From positions 62,001 to 126,000 of the forward strand of contig CAYRSC010000020.1 in NCBI GenBank assembly GCA_964427155.1: a DNA stretch of 64,000 nt, written 5' to 3'. This DNA is from Desulfothermus sp964427155. Its GTDB lineage: Bacteria > Desulfobacterota > Desulfovibrionia > Desulfovibrionales > Desulfothermaceae. This document shows, piece after piece, positions 7,813 to 17,504 of the stretch. Both the position numbers and the translations under genes were made by a program. Numbering within the stretch: the stretch's first letter is position 1; the number at the start of each line of letters is the position of its first letter. The notes beneath the pieces are model-generated. The model saw only the letters and a list, made by a program, of their open reading frames with translations. It ran no database searches and was not told the origin of the DNA.

Positions 7813-10182
7813 ATGAAAAGGATAAAACGCGCAGGGGTGTTAGGCGCAGGTGTCATGGGTGCCACCATTGCCGCTCACCTGGCCAATGCAGGGATTGAAG
7901 TGGTGCTTCTGGACATAGTCCCCCGGGAGCTTACAGAGGAAGAAAAGGCAAAGGGACTCACCTTGGAAAGTCCCCAGGTAAGAAATCGTATTGCCAGGAC
8001 GGCCCTGGAGAATCTGCTTAAGATGAAGCCTGCTCCCTTTTTACTAAAGGAGTATGCAAAGCTAATAGAGGTAGGAAATTTTGAAGACCACCTGGACAAG
8101 TTAAAGGATTGTGATTGGGTGATAGAGGTGGTTATAGAGAATATGGAGATCAAAAAATCCCTTTTTAAAAGGGTTGTTCCTCACCTCAAGGAAGATGCCA
8201 TACTCTCAACCAATACCAGTGGTCTTTCAGTAAACGAGATGGCCACTGTCCTCCCAGATGATGTAAAAAAGAGGTTTCTGGTGACCCATTTCTTCAATCC
8301 CCCAAGGTACATGAGACTCATGGAGATAGTGGGATGTAAGGAATGTGAGAGGGAAGTAATAGACTTTATGGCAGAATTTATAAATCAGAGACTGGGAAAG
8401 GGTATTGTATTTTGTAAAGACACCCCGAATTTTATAGGAAACAGGATAGGTGTATATTCCATAATGAACTGCATGAAACACATGCTAGAGCTGGATATGA
8501 CCGTAGAGGAGGTGGATGTGGTTGCGGGAAAGGCCATTGGTCGTCCAAAGAGTGCGGCCTTTGGTACAACAGACCTGGTGGGATTGGATACCATGGTACA
8601 CGTCTCCAACAACTCCTATGAGCTCCTAAAAGATGATGAGGAGAGGGATGTCTTTAAGGTGCCTGAATTTGTAGTCAAGATGGTAAAAAATGGCCAGCTT
8701 GGGAGAAAGAGCAAGCAGGGATTTTATAAAAAAGAAAAGGGACAGAAATACTACTGGGATTACAAGGCCGAGGAATACAAGCCCTGTGTAAAACCCAAAT
8801 TTGAATCCATCAAGATAGCCAAAATGGCCAAGAGCACAGGGGAAAGGATTAAGGCACTTATCCAGGGACAAGACAAGGCCGCAGAGTTTGCCTGGCGGAT
8901 GCTCAGGGATACCCTCCTCTATTCCTTCAAAAGGATACCTGAGATTGCAGATGATGTGGTGAATGTGGATAATGCCATGAAATGGGGCTACAACTGGGAA
9001 TTGGGACCATTTGAGACTTTTGATGCCATTGGGATTGATTATTTTGTGGAGAGGACAGAAAAGGATGGTATCCAGGTGCCAGATTCTCTTAAGACCATCA
9101 AGAGCTTCTATAAGATAGAGGGTGGCAAGAGATATTACTATGACATCTTGAATAAGACCTACAAGGAGGTCCCCGCAAGGGAAGGGACCATAAACCTCAT
9201 GCTCCTCAAAAAGGCCAACAAGGTGGTGGAATCCAATGAGAATTCCTCCATTGTGGACCTGGGAGATGGTGTATTTTGTCTTGAGTTTCACTCTCCCCAG
9301 AACTCCATAAGCGACGACATGATGGACATGACATTCAAGGCAGTGGAAATAGCGGAAACACAGGGCGTGGGTCTGGTAGTTGGGAATCAGGGAGAGAGGT
9401 TCTCTGTAGGGGCCAATCTCTTCCTTCTGGCAGTGGGGATTGAACAAAAACAGTTTGATGTAATTGAGGCCATGGTGAATAAGATACAACATGCAACTAT
9501 GGCCCTTAAATATGCAGCAGTTCCTGTGGTTGCCGCTCCTTTTCAAATGGCCCTTGGAGGGGGATGCGAATACTGCTTGCACTGCGATGCAATCTGTGCC
9601 CATGTGGAAACCTATATGGGACTGGTAGAAGTGGGAGTGGGGCTCCTGCCCGCTGGAGGGGGCACAAAAGAGATGTGTGTGAGGGCAGTGGAAGATGCCC
9701 AACGCCTGGGGATTGATGTACAACCCCTTATCTTCAAATACTTCCAGAACATTGCCATGGCAAAGGTCTCCATGGGAGCGGCAGAGGCCTTTCAACTGGG
9801 GTACATGAGGCCAGGAGACCAGATAACCATGGATATTGATAGCCTCCTTGGAAATGCGAAACAGATGGTACTCACCCTTGCCAAGACCTACAGACCCAAA
9901 AAGCCCATGCCCTTTAAGGCTCCAGGAAGGGATGTTGCCGCCTCTATTAAGAGCCAGTTGTGGAACATGAAGATGGGGAATTTCATAACCGAATATGAGT
10001 ATGAGATGGCCTCAATGATAGCGGATGTGATCTGCGGTGGAGATGTGGACCCTGGCACCCTCATAACTGAAGAATATCTCCTTACCCTTGAAAGGGAAAC
10101 CTTTGTGGAACTGTGCAAAAGGGAAAAGACTGTGGAGAGAATAAATCACATGCTCAAGACAAACAGACCCCTTAGAAACTAA
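7813..10182 (+). CDS. fadN: 3-hydroxyacyl-CoA dehydrogenase / enoyl-CoA hydratase fusion (FadN-like)
   Basis: Bifunctional beta-oxidation enzyme of 789 residues that hydrates trans-2-enoyl-CoA and oxidises the resulting 3-hydroxyacyl-CoA with NAD+. The NAD-binding domain comes first (GAGVMGATIAAHLANAG), with the catalytic His in VTHFFNPPRY. Two dehydrogenase C-terminal domains follow, then a crotonase domain from about residue 490. Both crotonase glutamates are present (ALGGGCEY and MGLVEVG). Dehydrogenase-before-hydratase order and length match Bacillus FadN rather than E. coli FadB/FadJ. A GGAGG ribosome site precedes the ATG. Thiolase follows after 24 bases. An upstream FadR-type operator implies induction by acyl-CoA. 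Confidence 0.93.
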   Translation: MKRIKRAGVLGAGVMGATIAAHLANAGIEVVLLDIVPRELTEEEKAKGLTLESPQVRNRIARTALENLLKMKPAPFLLKEYAKLIEVGNFEDHLDKLKDCDWVIEVVIENMEIKKSLFKRVVPHLKEDAILSTNTSGLSVNEMATVLPDDVKKRFLVTHFFNPPRYMRLMEIVGCKECEREVIDFMAEFINQRLGKGIVFCKDTPNFIGNRIGVYSIMNCMKHMLELDMTVEEVDVVAGKAIGRPKSAAFGTTDLVGLDTMVHVSNNSYELLKDDEERDVFKVPEFVVKMVKNGQLGRKSKQGFYKKEKGQKYYWDYKAEEYKPCVKPKFESIKIAKMAKSTGERIKALIQGQDKAAEFAWRMLRDTLLYSFKRIPEIADDVVNVDNAMKWGYNWELGPFETFDAIGIDYFVERTEKDGIQVPDSLKTIKSFYKIEGGKRYYYDILNKTYKEVPAREGTINLMLLKKANKVVESNENSSIVDLGDGVFCLEFHSPQNSISDDMMDMTFKAVEIAETQGVGLVVGNQGERFSVGANLFLLAVGIEQKQFDVIEAMVNKIQHATMALKYAAVPVVAAPFQMALGGGCEYCLHCDAICAHVETYMGLVEVGVGLLPAGGGTKEMCVRAVEDAQRLGIDVQPLIFKYFQNIAMAKVSMGAAEAFQLGYMRPGDQITMDIDSLLGNAKQMVLTLAKTYRPKKPMPFKAPGRDVAASIKSQLWNMKMGNFITEYEYEMASMIADVICGGDVDPGTLITEEYLLTLERETFVELCKREKTVERINHMLKTNRPLRN

Positions 10183-10206
10183 CTTAACCAAAAATGGAGG
10201 AATGAT

Positions 10207-11379
10207 ATGAGAAGTGCATATATATTAAAGGCTGTTAGGACCCCTGGATGCAAGGCAAAAAGGGGAAAATTCGCCAATGTAAGGCCAGATTATCTGGGCT
10301 CAGTATGTCTTAAGGGATTACTGGAAAAGACCGGGGTAGAACCTGAGCTCATAGAGGATGTAATAGTGGGATGTTCCTTTCCTGAGGCAGAACAGGGAAT
10401 GAACGTAGCCAGGATGATAATACTAAAATCAGGACTCCCCTATCAGATACCAGGAGTTACTGTAAACAGATTTTGTTCCTCTGGTCTCCAGACCATAGCC
10501 ATGGCCGCTGAAAGGATAATGGCAGGATTTGCTGACTGTATAGTGGCAGGAGGTGTAGAGTCCATGACAAAGGTCCCCATGGGGGGAAATAAGTTCTGTG
10601 CCGATCCAGAACTCATGAGCCAATGGCCTGAATCCTATGCCTCCATGGGCATCACTGCAGAACTTGTGGCAGAGAGATTTAATATCTCCAGAGAGGATCA
10701 GGATAAATTCGGGTATGAAAGTAACATGAAGGCAGTAAGGGCGATAAAAGAGGGAAAATTCAAGGAAGAGATAATTCCCGTAAAGGTGGTAAGGACAAAG
10801 GTGGTTGACGATAAGCTGGTAAAGGAAGAGGAGATAGTGGATATAGATGATGGACCACGGGCAGATACCTCTCTTGAGAAAATGGCAAAATTAAAATCCC
10901 CCTTCAGGGCAGGAGGAACAGTAACAGCAGGGAATTCCTCTCAGATGACAGATGGAGCGGCCCTGTGTATGGTGGTCTCAGAGGATTTCCTGAAGAAGAT
11001 AGGCAAAGAACCCATGGCCAGATTTGTGGGATATGATGTAAAGGGATGTCCTCCAGAGATAATGGGTATTGGACCTTCTCTTGCCATCCCTGGAGTACTT
11101 GAGAAGACTGGCTTCAAACTGGAAGATATTGGACTGGTGGAACTCAATGAGGCGTTTGCCTCCCAGGCCATCTACTGCATCAGAAAGGTGGGGCTAAATC
11201 CCGATATAGTAAATGTAAACGGGGGTGCCATTGCCCTTGGACATCCCCTGGGATGTACTGGTGCAAAACTTACTGCTACCTTGCTCCATGAAATGCATAA
11301 ACGGGACGTAAAATATGGTATTGTCTCCATGTGTATTGGCGGTGGAATGGGTGCTGCCGCTATATTTGAAAAGATATAG
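10207..11379 (+). CDS. fadA: Acetyl-CoA C-acyltransferase (beta-oxidation thiolase)
   Basis: Thiolase of 390 residues that cleaves 3-ketoacyl-CoA with CoA, the last step of the beta-oxidation cycle. Catalytic residues are all visible: Cys 90 in NRFCSSGLQ, the His of GGAIALGHPLGCTGA, and the second Cys in CIGGGMGAA. A GGAGG site precedes the ATG. It is co-transcribed with the FadN-like gene as in Bacillus fadNA, and a strong terminator lies 30 bases after its stop. An acyl-CoA dehydrogenase, which would complete the cycle, is not in the window. Confidence 0.94.
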   Translation: MRSAYILKAVRTPGCKAKRGKFANVRPDYLGSVCLKGLLEKTGVEPELIEDVIVGCSFPEAEQGMNVARMIILKSGLPYQIPGVTVNRFCSSGLQTIAMAAERIMAGFADCIVAGGVESMTKVPMGGNKFCADPELMSQWPESYASMGITAELVAERFNISREDQDKFGYESNMKAVRAIKEGKFKEEIIPVKVVRTKVVDDKLVKEEEIVDIDDGPRADTSLEKMAKLKSPFRAGGTVTAGNSSQMTDGAALCMVVSEDFLKKIGKEPMARFVGYDVKGCPPEIMGIGPSLAIPGVLEKTGFKLEDIGLVELNEAFASQAIYCIRKVGLNPDIVNVNGGAIALGHPLGCTGAKLTATLLHEMHKRDVKYGIVSMCIGGGMGAAAIFEKI

Positions 11380-11405
11380 CCAGAGGATAAAAAAACACAG
11401 ATGCG

Positions 11406-11432
11406 AAAAGGGGGCAGACGCCCCCTTTTTTT
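11406..11432 (+). terminator. Rho-independent terminator after the thiolase gene
   Basis: Perfect stem GGGGGC/GCCCCC around loop AGAC, extended by A-T pairs, followed by a run of seven T. It ends the FadN-like/thiolase transcript. Confidence 0.9.
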
Positions 11433-11507
11433 ATGCCCATGCAACCTCTTTTTTAAAGAAAAACGGTGTTTTAACCTGAATAGAAAACAAGATCAGGAGT
11501 AAGAGAT

Positions 11508-13685
11508 ATGAGTGGAGGGAATGAGAACCAGAGACCAATCTACTTTGAGGACATAGAGGAGTGTATTGACGAAATAATAAGAAGGGTTGGGAAGAAGCTG
11601 ATAGTTGCGGCCCCCTTTGGGATTGGAAAACCAAATCACCTCTTGAATGCCCTATACAGACGCATAAAAAAAGATAGATCCCTTCACCTGAAACTCATCA
11701 CCGCCCTTCACCTAAATAAGCCCAGATGGAAAAATGAGCTGGAAAAAAGGCTCCTTGAACCAATGGTAAAGAGACTCTGGCCTGACTATCCTGACCTTAT
11801 ATATGTGGACGAACTATCCAATCCCCCTGAAAACTTTGAGCTCATCCAATTCTTTTTTAAACCCGGCGCCCGGTTAAACTGCCCACATTCCCAGCAAAAC
11901 TTTCTCTGTTCAAACTATACACATGCAGTGAGAGATGGAGTGATTCAGGGAGTAAATGTACTGGTTCAACAGGTATGTAAAAAACAAATTGAGGGTAGGA
12001 ACTTCTTCAGTATGAGCTCAGATCCAGATACCCACCTTGAGGCGGGAAGGATAATGAGAAAACAAATAGAAGAGGGCCTTAAGGCAACCCTGGTTGCCCA
12101 AACAAATCAGAGGGCCCCTTTTATGTATGGCAGGGCAGTAATAGAGGAAGATTTTTACGACATGGTTATAGATAACAGGATGTACGATTTTGAACTCTTT
12201 CATGTCCCAAAGGAGCCAGTATCTCTAACAGACTGGAGTATAGGGCTCAGGGCAAGTGCCCTGGTAAAGGATGGGGGGACCCTTCAGGTGGGCATTGGTT
12301 CCCTGGGGGATGCAGTTATAGGGGGGCTACTCATGAGACATACCCACAATGGAGAGTATAAAAACCTCTTGAAAGATATGGGGGTCTCCCTTGAAAAGGG
12401 AAGGCTGGTGGATAGGGTGGGAGGATGTAATATCTTTAAAGAGGGGTTACATATCTCCTCTGAGATGTTCGTGGATACCATGATTGAACTCTATAAGGCC
12501 GGGATAGTTAAGAGAAAGGTATATGACCACCTAAAGATCCAGCAGATGGTGGATAGGGGTATAATAAAAGACAAGATAACAGAGGATGCCCTCAGATTTC
12601 TGGTGGAGGAGCTTGCCATCCATGAGAGGTTAACTCAGAGGGATGTAGATTTTTTAATTCACTTTGGGATATTTAAAGAAGGTGTAATATTAGAGGGAGA
12701 TAACTTGATAGTGGAGGGGAAAAGGCTATCAAGGGACATAGGGGACAGGGAAAATCTCAGGGAGGTGGCAAAATACTGTCTAGGAGATAGGTTAAAAAAT
12801 GGCATAGTCATAAATAGCAGTTTCTTCTTTGGTCCCAATAGGTTTTATGAATATCTGCGCTCCCTGCCAGAGGAGAAGCTAAAAGAGATAAATATGCGGG
12901 GCGTAGATGAGGTAAATCAGTTATATGGAGATGAGGAGCTACGCAGGTTACAGAGGAGGGATGGGAGGTTTATAAATGCCGCCCTTATGGTCATGTTAAA
13001 TGGTGCTATTATCTCCCATACCCTTAAGGACTCCAGGGTGTTAAGTGGGCCAGGGGGCCAGTACAACTTTGTGGCAATGGCCCATGCACTTCCCGATGCG
13101 AGGTTTGTAATAATGGTACGCACCACCAGGCAAGATGGGAAGGGGGTACACTCTAATATTGTATGGGAATATGGAGAGGTCACTGTACCTCGTCATCTAA
13201 GGGATATAGTGGTTACTGAATATGGAACTGCGGACCTTAGAGGAAGGACAGACAAAGAGGTGATTATGGAGTTGTTAAAGATAACAGACTCTAGGTTCCA
13301 GGAAAAACTATTGAAAAAGGCAAAAAAACACCGCAAGATACCAGCTCAATGGAAGATACCTGATGCCTTTAAGTATAATACTCCAGAACGTCTAAAAGAC
13401 ATGCTTGCTCCTTATAGAAAAAAGGGACTACTCCCCAATTTCCCCTTTGGAACAGAACTCACGGAAGAGGAGATAGTCCTGGCAGGTGCCCTAAAGGCCC
13501 TGAGTAAAAAAAGGCCCCTCTCCAAGATAAAACTGGGGACAAAGATACTCTCAAGGAAAAGGGACATCCCACGTGAGGCAATGAGGTATCTGGAGAGGAT
13601 GGGTCTTGAACGTCCTGCAAACATGAAGGAAAAACTCCTTCAAAAGATAGTGGTGCTTGCCCTTAAGGAGGCTGGAAAGATATAA
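11508..13685 (+). CDS. Acetyl-CoA hydrolase/transferase family protein (acyl-CoA:carboxylate CoA-transferase)
   Basis: Large member (725 residues) of the family that includes acetyl-CoA hydrolase, 4-hydroxybutyrate CoA-transferase and succinyl-CoA:acetate CoA-transferase. The probable catalytic Glu lies in HISSEMFVDT (about residue 320). The conserved C-terminal block includes GPGGQYNF and VVTEYGTADLRG. At 725 residues it is longer than the usual 430-500. The extra length lies mainly in an insertion between about residues 340 and 480 and in a C-terminal extension. It follows the beta-oxidation pair but behind a terminator, so it probably has its own promoter. It may move CoA between acetate and fatty acids; the substrate pair is unproven. 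Confidence 0.85.
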   Translation: MSGGNENQRPIYFEDIEECIDEIIRRVGKKLIVAAPFGIGKPNHLLNALYRRIKKDRSLHLKLITALHLNKPRWKNELEKRLLEPMVKRLWPDYPDLIYVDELSNPPENFELIQFFFKPGARLNCPHSQQNFLCSNYTHAVRDGVIQGVNVLVQQVCKKQIEGRNFFSMSSDPDTHLEAGRIMRKQIEEGLKATLVAQTNQRAPFMYGRAVIEEDFYDMVIDNRMYDFELFHVPKEPVSLTDWSIGLRASALVKDGGTLQVGIGSLGDAVIGGLLMRHTHNGEYKNLLKDMGVSLEKGRLVDRVGGCNIFKEGLHISSEMFVDTMIELYKAGIVKRKVYDHLKIQQMVDRGIIKDKITEDALRFLVEELAIHERLTQRDVDFLIHFGIFKEGVILEGDNLIVEGKRLSRDIGDRENLREVAKYCLGDRLKNGIVINSSFFFGPNRFYEYLRSLPEEKLKEINMRGVDEVNQLYGDEELRRLQRRDGRFINAALMVMLNGAIISHTLKDSRVLSGPGGQYNFVAMAHALPDARFVIMVRTTRQDGKGVHSNIVWEYGEVTVPRHLRDIVVTEYGTADLRGRTDKEVIMELLKITDSRFQEKLLKKAKKHRKIPAQWKIPDAFKYNTPERLKDMLAPYRKKGLLPNFPFGTELTEEEIVLAGALKALSKKRPLSKIKLGTKILSRKRDIPREAMRYLERMGLERPANMKEKLLQKIVVLALKEAGKI

Positions 13686-13720
13686 AAAAGGGGGAAGGAG
13701 AAGGGCCTTCCCCTTTTATT
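13686..13720 (+). terminator. Rho-independent terminator after the CoA-transferase gene
   Basis: Stem GGGGAAGG/CCTTCCCC with a 7-base loop, preceded by an A run and followed by TTTTATTTAT. The T tract is only moderate. It separates the CoA-transferase gene from the methyltransferase gene. Confidence 0.75.
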
Positions 13721-13739
13721 TATAGGAGATGGAGGTGAA

Positions 13740-14369
13740 ATGGGCATTATTGAACATAAGATAAAATTCATAGGGGAAGTAAAGGGATTTCTGGCAGAAG
13801 ATGAGATGGATGCCCTATATGAGGCTGGCAGGATGTGTGCCCCCCTGGGGCCATGTCTTGAAGTGGGTAGTTATTGTGGACTCTCTACCATCTGTCTTGC
13901 CACAGGGATAAAAGAAGAGGGAGGAGTTCTCTTCTCCATAGACCATCACCGAGGCTCAGAGGAGCACCAGAGGGGAGAAGAATATTTTGACCCAGACCTC
14001 TGGGACAGGGAAAACAACAGGGTAAACACCCTTCCTGAATTCCTAAAAAATATAGAGAGGGCTTGCCTTTTAGACACTGTCATCCCCATTGTTTCATCCT
14101 CCCACGTGGTGGCCAGGATGTGGTCCACCCCCTTGTCGCTGGTATTTATAGATGGAAGCCATTCCTTTGACTCTGCCAGGAGAGACTATATCTGCTGGGC
14201 CCCCCACGTGCTTGCTGGAGGGATACTGGCCATTCACGATGTCTTCTTTGACCCCAAAGAGGGAGGAGATGCCCCTCGCCGTATATATGAAATGGCCCTG
14301 GCATCAGGTCTGTTTGAAAGGATGAGCCTAATAAATACCCTGGCCCTACTTCGCCGCATATCTACCTAA
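13740..14369 (+). CDS. Class I SAM-dependent methyltransferase (Methyltransf_24 type)
   Basis: The 209-residue protein has the SAM-binding GxG-like motif LEVGSYCGLST (about residues 40-50), an acidic SBID-type strand (FSIDHHRG) and LVFIDGSHSFDSARRDY. This layout is typical of small Methyltransf_24 proteins found in polysaccharide and secondary-metabolite loci. The methyl acceptor is unknown. A GGAGGTGAA ribosome site precedes the ATG. The last 24 bases overlap the 3' end of the convergent alpha-toroid gene, and the convergent neighbours are also surface-glycan-type genes. Confidence 0.8.
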   Translation: MGIIEHKIKFIGEVKGFLAEDEMDALYEAGRMCAPLGPCLEVGSYCGLSTICLATGIKEEGGVLFSIDHHRGSEEHQRGEEYFDPDLWDRENNRVNTLPEFLKNIERACLLDTVIPIVSSSHVVARMWSTPLSLVFIDGSHSFDSARRDYICWAPHVLAGGILAIHDVFFDPKEGGDAPRRIYEMALASGLFERMSLINTLALLRRIST

Positions 14370-15437
14370 GGGGGGGAGTTCTTCCTGGGCTACATAAGAG
14401 GGAGGCACCCTTAGCTTTAAGAAGATATCCCAGGCAGGGGAAAGCCTCATGAGGGCATCACAGGCCAGTAGCACCACCCCTGCAGTCCAGGTGGGTTTCT
14501 CCCTGGGCCAGAAGATATCCTCCTCCTTCTGATACCCTGTCCAGTAACCCCCATCCCTGTCCCTGTTTCTCATGAGCCAGGAGAATAGTTCAATCCCCTT
14601 TATATACTCTCCTGCACACAACAGAGAGATTACCAGTTCGCAACTCTCTGCCACAGTAAACCAGGGTTCTTCCTGGACGCATCTGCACCCAAGCCCCCTT
14701 TCCACAAAGACCCCCCACATCTGCCTGAGTCTGCGTCTTGCCATCTGTCCCCTATACACCCCACAGAGTACTGGATAAAACCAGTCCATGGCAAAACGTT
14801 CTTTGCTCTCCCATGTCCTATCAAAACGATCCCTTCTATACACAATGGCATTCCCAAGTGCCTCTCTGGCCTGGTGCCACCTCTCCTTCTCCATGCCCAT
14901 CTCCTTTGCCAACAGGATTGCACACTCCAGGCTCTTATATATGGAACTACATCCTGTTATAAGGGCATCTTTATAAACCTTATTTCCAGGAAGGGAGGCC
15001 CAGTATATCTCCCCATGGGGGCTTTGCAGATCCAGGGCAAATTCCACTGCCGCTTCCACACTGGGCCATATCCTTTTCAAGAAATCTCTATCCCTGGTAA
15101 TCAGAAAATAGTGGTATATCCCTGTAGCAAGATAAGGGGCATGATGGCTCTCCTTTCTGGAGGTATCCACAGGGAATATATCGTCATATCCTGGATAAAA
15201 CCCCCCATCTGGCTCCTGGACCCTCATCATCCATAGATATGCCCTCCTGGCCTCCTTTAAAAATCCCAAAGAAGCAAGGCCCATGGCAGACTCCACATGG
15301 TCCCAGGGATCTAAAATACCACCTCTAAACCAGGGGATACCCCCTGATGGAAGCTGTATCCCTTTTATATAGCGGGCGGTGTCTTCCATCTCTTTCCTGG
15401 ACAACAACCCTGAAGGGGCAAATAATCTTTTTACCAC
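14346..15437 (-). CDS. Alpha/alpha-toroid (prenyltransferase/glycoside hydrolase-like) protein
   Basis: Protein of 363 residues with repeated helical motifs such as IKGIQLPSGGIPWF, RVQEPDGGFYPGY and MRNRDRDGGYWTGY, in the style of alpha/alpha-toroid folds (terpene cyclase/prenyltransferase or glycosidase-like). Similar genes are often annotated prenyltransferase but lack proof of activity. It follows the methyltransferase gene by 2 bases, and the pair follow a GT4 glycosyltransferase, so a role in building or trimming a surface glycan is plausible. No signal peptide is seen. Confidence 0.65.
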   Translation of the reverse strand: MVKRLFAPSGLLSRKEMEDTARYIKGIQLPSGGIPWFRGGILDPWDHVESAMGLASLGFLKEARRAYLWMMRVQEPDGGFYPGYDDIFPVDTSRKESHHAPYLATGIYHYFLITRDRDFLKRIWPSVEAAVEFALDLQSPHGEIYWASLPGNKVYKDALITGCSSIYKSLECAILLAKEMGMEKERWHQAREALGNAIVYRRDRFDRTWESKERFAMDWFYPVLCGVYRGQMARRRLRQMWGVFVERGLGCRCVQEEPWFTVAESCELVISLLCAGEYIKGIELFSWLMRNRDRDGGYWTGYQKEEDIFWPREKPTWTAGVVLLACDALMRLSPAWDIFLKLRVPPSYVAQEELPPLGRYAAK

Positions 15438-15439
15438 CT

Positions 15440-16150
15440 CTATTCCACCTTTTTAAAGTACAAGACCACACTTTTCCCAATAATGGGATTTAACAGTCCC
15501 TCCAGCCACCTCATGGGACGGGGAGACCTCAATATGTCCCACACCAGAAATCTATGATATAGTTTAACAGGCCACCACCTATCCCTCCTCTCCCATCTCA
15601 TGCACTTGAGCCACCAATAAGGGGTATGAAGGGCATGGGCATAATGGACCTTAAAACATCTAAAACCCATTTTCTCCACCTCTAATTTGAGGGAGGATGC
15701 CTTGAAGATCCTTATGTGTCCTCCCTCTTCCTCGTGATATTTTGGGGAAAGGGCCCAGCATATCCTCTCAGGCCAGAACCTGGGGACACTTATCACCAGA
15801 TTTCCACCCCCCTTCAGGGACTTGGAGATCCCTTTAAGCACCCCCTTATAGTCCTGGATATGCTCCAGCACCTCACTCACTATAATATGATCAAAGCTAT
15901 TCTCCTTAAAGGGAAGACACTCACATACTCCCTGCAGCACCAGCCAGTTGCGCCCTTCCTCCCCATGAGGGGAAAACTCTCTGCATGTCTTTTCCACTAT
16001 CCTTAGGGAAGAAAGGTCCCTATCAAGGCCATAGACCATTACCCCTCTATCCAGGAACAGGTGATGAATATGCCTACCCTGACCACATCCAAGGTCCAGG
16101 ATCCTGTCTCCCCTCTCTATCTTCAGCAATGAAAACTTAACTGTGAGCAT
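15440..16150 (-). CDS. Class I SAM-dependent methyltransferase
   Basis: Methyltransferase with motif I ILDLGCGQGRH, motif II-type VYGLDRD, motif III LPFKENSFDHIIVSEVLEHI and post-motif GGNLVISVPRF. I place the start at the ATG at 16150 (236 residues), which has an AGGTG site and overlaps the glycosyltransferase stop by only 14 bases. An upstream Met at 16270 would force a 134-base overlap. The C-terminal half carries several Trp/Arg-rich stretches. Position inside the GT4/toroid group suggests a glycan or lipid-linked acceptor. Confidence 0.85.
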   Translation of the reverse strand: MLTVKFSLLKIERGDRILDLGCGQGRHIHHLFLDRGVMVYGLDRDLSSLRIVEKTCREFSPHGEEGRNWLVLQGVCECLPFKENSFDHIIVSEVLEHIQDYKGVLKGISKSLKGGGNLVISVPRFWPERICWALSPKYHEEEGGHIRIFKASSLKLEVEKMGFRCFKVHYAHALHTPYWWLKCMRWERRDRWWPVKLYHRFLVWDILRSPRPMRWLEGLLNPIIGKSVVLYFKKVE

Positions 16151-17432
16151 GACACCTAATCGCCTCTCTATATACCTCCACTGTCTCCCTGGCCGCATCC
16201 ATCCAGTTAAAACTCTCCAGGGCCCTTTTCCTTGCCCTTTTTCCCATCTCCTGGCGTAGTCTATCATCAAGGAACAATCTCTCTATGGCCCCTGCAATTG
16301 CCCTATAATCTGCAGGGGGCACAAGGATACCTGCATCTCCAACCACCTCAGGGAGGGCCCCTCCCGTGGTGCTCACCACAGCCTTACCACAGGCCATGGC
16401 CTCCAGGGCAGGAAGGCCAAAACCCTCATAAAGGGAGGGGACAACAGCAACCCAGGCCCTTGCATATTCCTTCACCAACTCTTCATGAGAGATGCCAGGC
16501 CTAAACTCAACAGAGTTCTCCAGATGGAGTCTCTGGATCATCTTATGAGTTGGTCCATCCTCTCTGGGAGAACCAATAACCACCAGTTTCACCTCCTCAA
16601 ATCTATGTCTCAACAGGGCAAGTGCAGATATGAGGAAATTAAGACCCTTAAGGGGTACATCTGCACTTGCGGTGGAGATTATGGAAAAGGGCCTGGGCCC
16701 TATCTCCTCCAGGGGTCTGAAGAGATCCAGATCCACTCCATTGTGCACCACCCTTATCCTGAGAGAAGAGACCCCAAACTCTCGTATAATGTCTTCACAG
16801 GAGCTTTTGGATACAGCGATAATAAGGGGAAGGGACCTGGCCACCTTTATCTGCATCCCAAGAAAAGAATGCCACCTTTTAAGGAGTAATCGCTTTAAAA
16901 GCCCTTTTTCCTGGGAAAGGGCAAACCTAAGGTCTATGGTTATGGGGTGGTGAATGGTCCCAACGAGGGGATAACTCCTGGCAATGTTGAGGATACCATA
17001 AGAGAGACTCTGATTGTCATGAACAATATCATAAGGGGGAATATGGGCCCTAAAATAGGCACTAACACGTCTTCCAAAGGTATATGGCTCAGGAAATCCT
17101 CCAGTATTATAACTCAAAAACTCAACCATATCTGTGAAAGAGCGTATTCCTCTCTCCCTTACCGCATCTAACGTCCTGGAATATCCGTAAAAATTCAAAC
17201 CAGGCAAAGGGATAAGATTTACCCTGTGATCCAGCTCAGGATAGGGCTCTCCACTTATCACATCCACATGATGTCCCAGCTCCACCAGGGCCCTGGAAAG
17301 ATAACGCACATATACCCCCTGTCCCCCACAAAAGGGATTGCTCCTGTAGCTCAAGAGACATATCCTAAGGGACCTATTACCTCCCATACAGAAGGGATTG
17401 TCCTGACGGCAGGTAGGATAGGGATTTAACAC
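16137..17432 (-). CDS. GT4-family glycosyltransferase
   Basis: GT-B fold retaining glycosyltransferase of 431 residues. The N-terminal lobe carries GGQGVYVRYLSRALVELGH. The C-terminal donor-binding lobe has PSLYEGFGLPALEAMACGKAVV with the EX7E pair (E-GFGLPAL-E), followed by GALPEVVGDAGILVPP. The chosen GTG start (17432) has GAGGAG upstream; an ATG 15 codons later is an alternative. It is the first gene of the minus-strand GT4/methyltransferase/toroid group and follows a 186-base gap after aroC. The acceptor and sugar are unknown. Confidence 0.9.
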   Translation of the reverse strand: MLNPYPTCRQDNPFCMGGNRSLRICLLSYRSNPFCGGQGVYVRYLSRALVELGHHVDVISGEPYPELDHRVNLIPLPGLNFYGYSRTLDAVRERGIRSFTDMVEFLSYNTGGFPEPYTFGRRVSAYFRAHIPPYDIVHDNQSLSYGILNIARSYPLVGTIHHPITIDLRFALSQEKGLLKRLLLKRWHSFLGMQIKVARSLPLIIAVSKSSCEDIIREFGVSSLRIRVVHNGVDLDLFRPLEEIGPRPFSIISTASADVPLKGLNFLISALALLRHRFEEVKLVVIGSPREDGPTHKMIQRLHLENSVEFRPGISHEELVKEYARAWVAVVPSLYEGFGLPALEAMACGKAVVSTTGGALPEVVGDAGILVPPADYRAIAGAIERLFLDDRLRQEMGKRARKRALESFNWMDAARETVEVYREAIRCHAHS

Positions 17433-17504
17433 CTCTATCTCCTCATATCTTCAGCCATGAGATGGTTTCCGCTTTCTGTCTTTCAACTAAAAGGTCTCCC
17501 TTCC

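Noticed and set aside
8626..9795. 389-codon open frame on the minus strand within the FadN-like gene
   Set aside because: The plus strand has intact catalytic motifs across the same bases, the antisense protein is low-complexity and His/Cys-rich, and there is no ribosome site or matching promoter.
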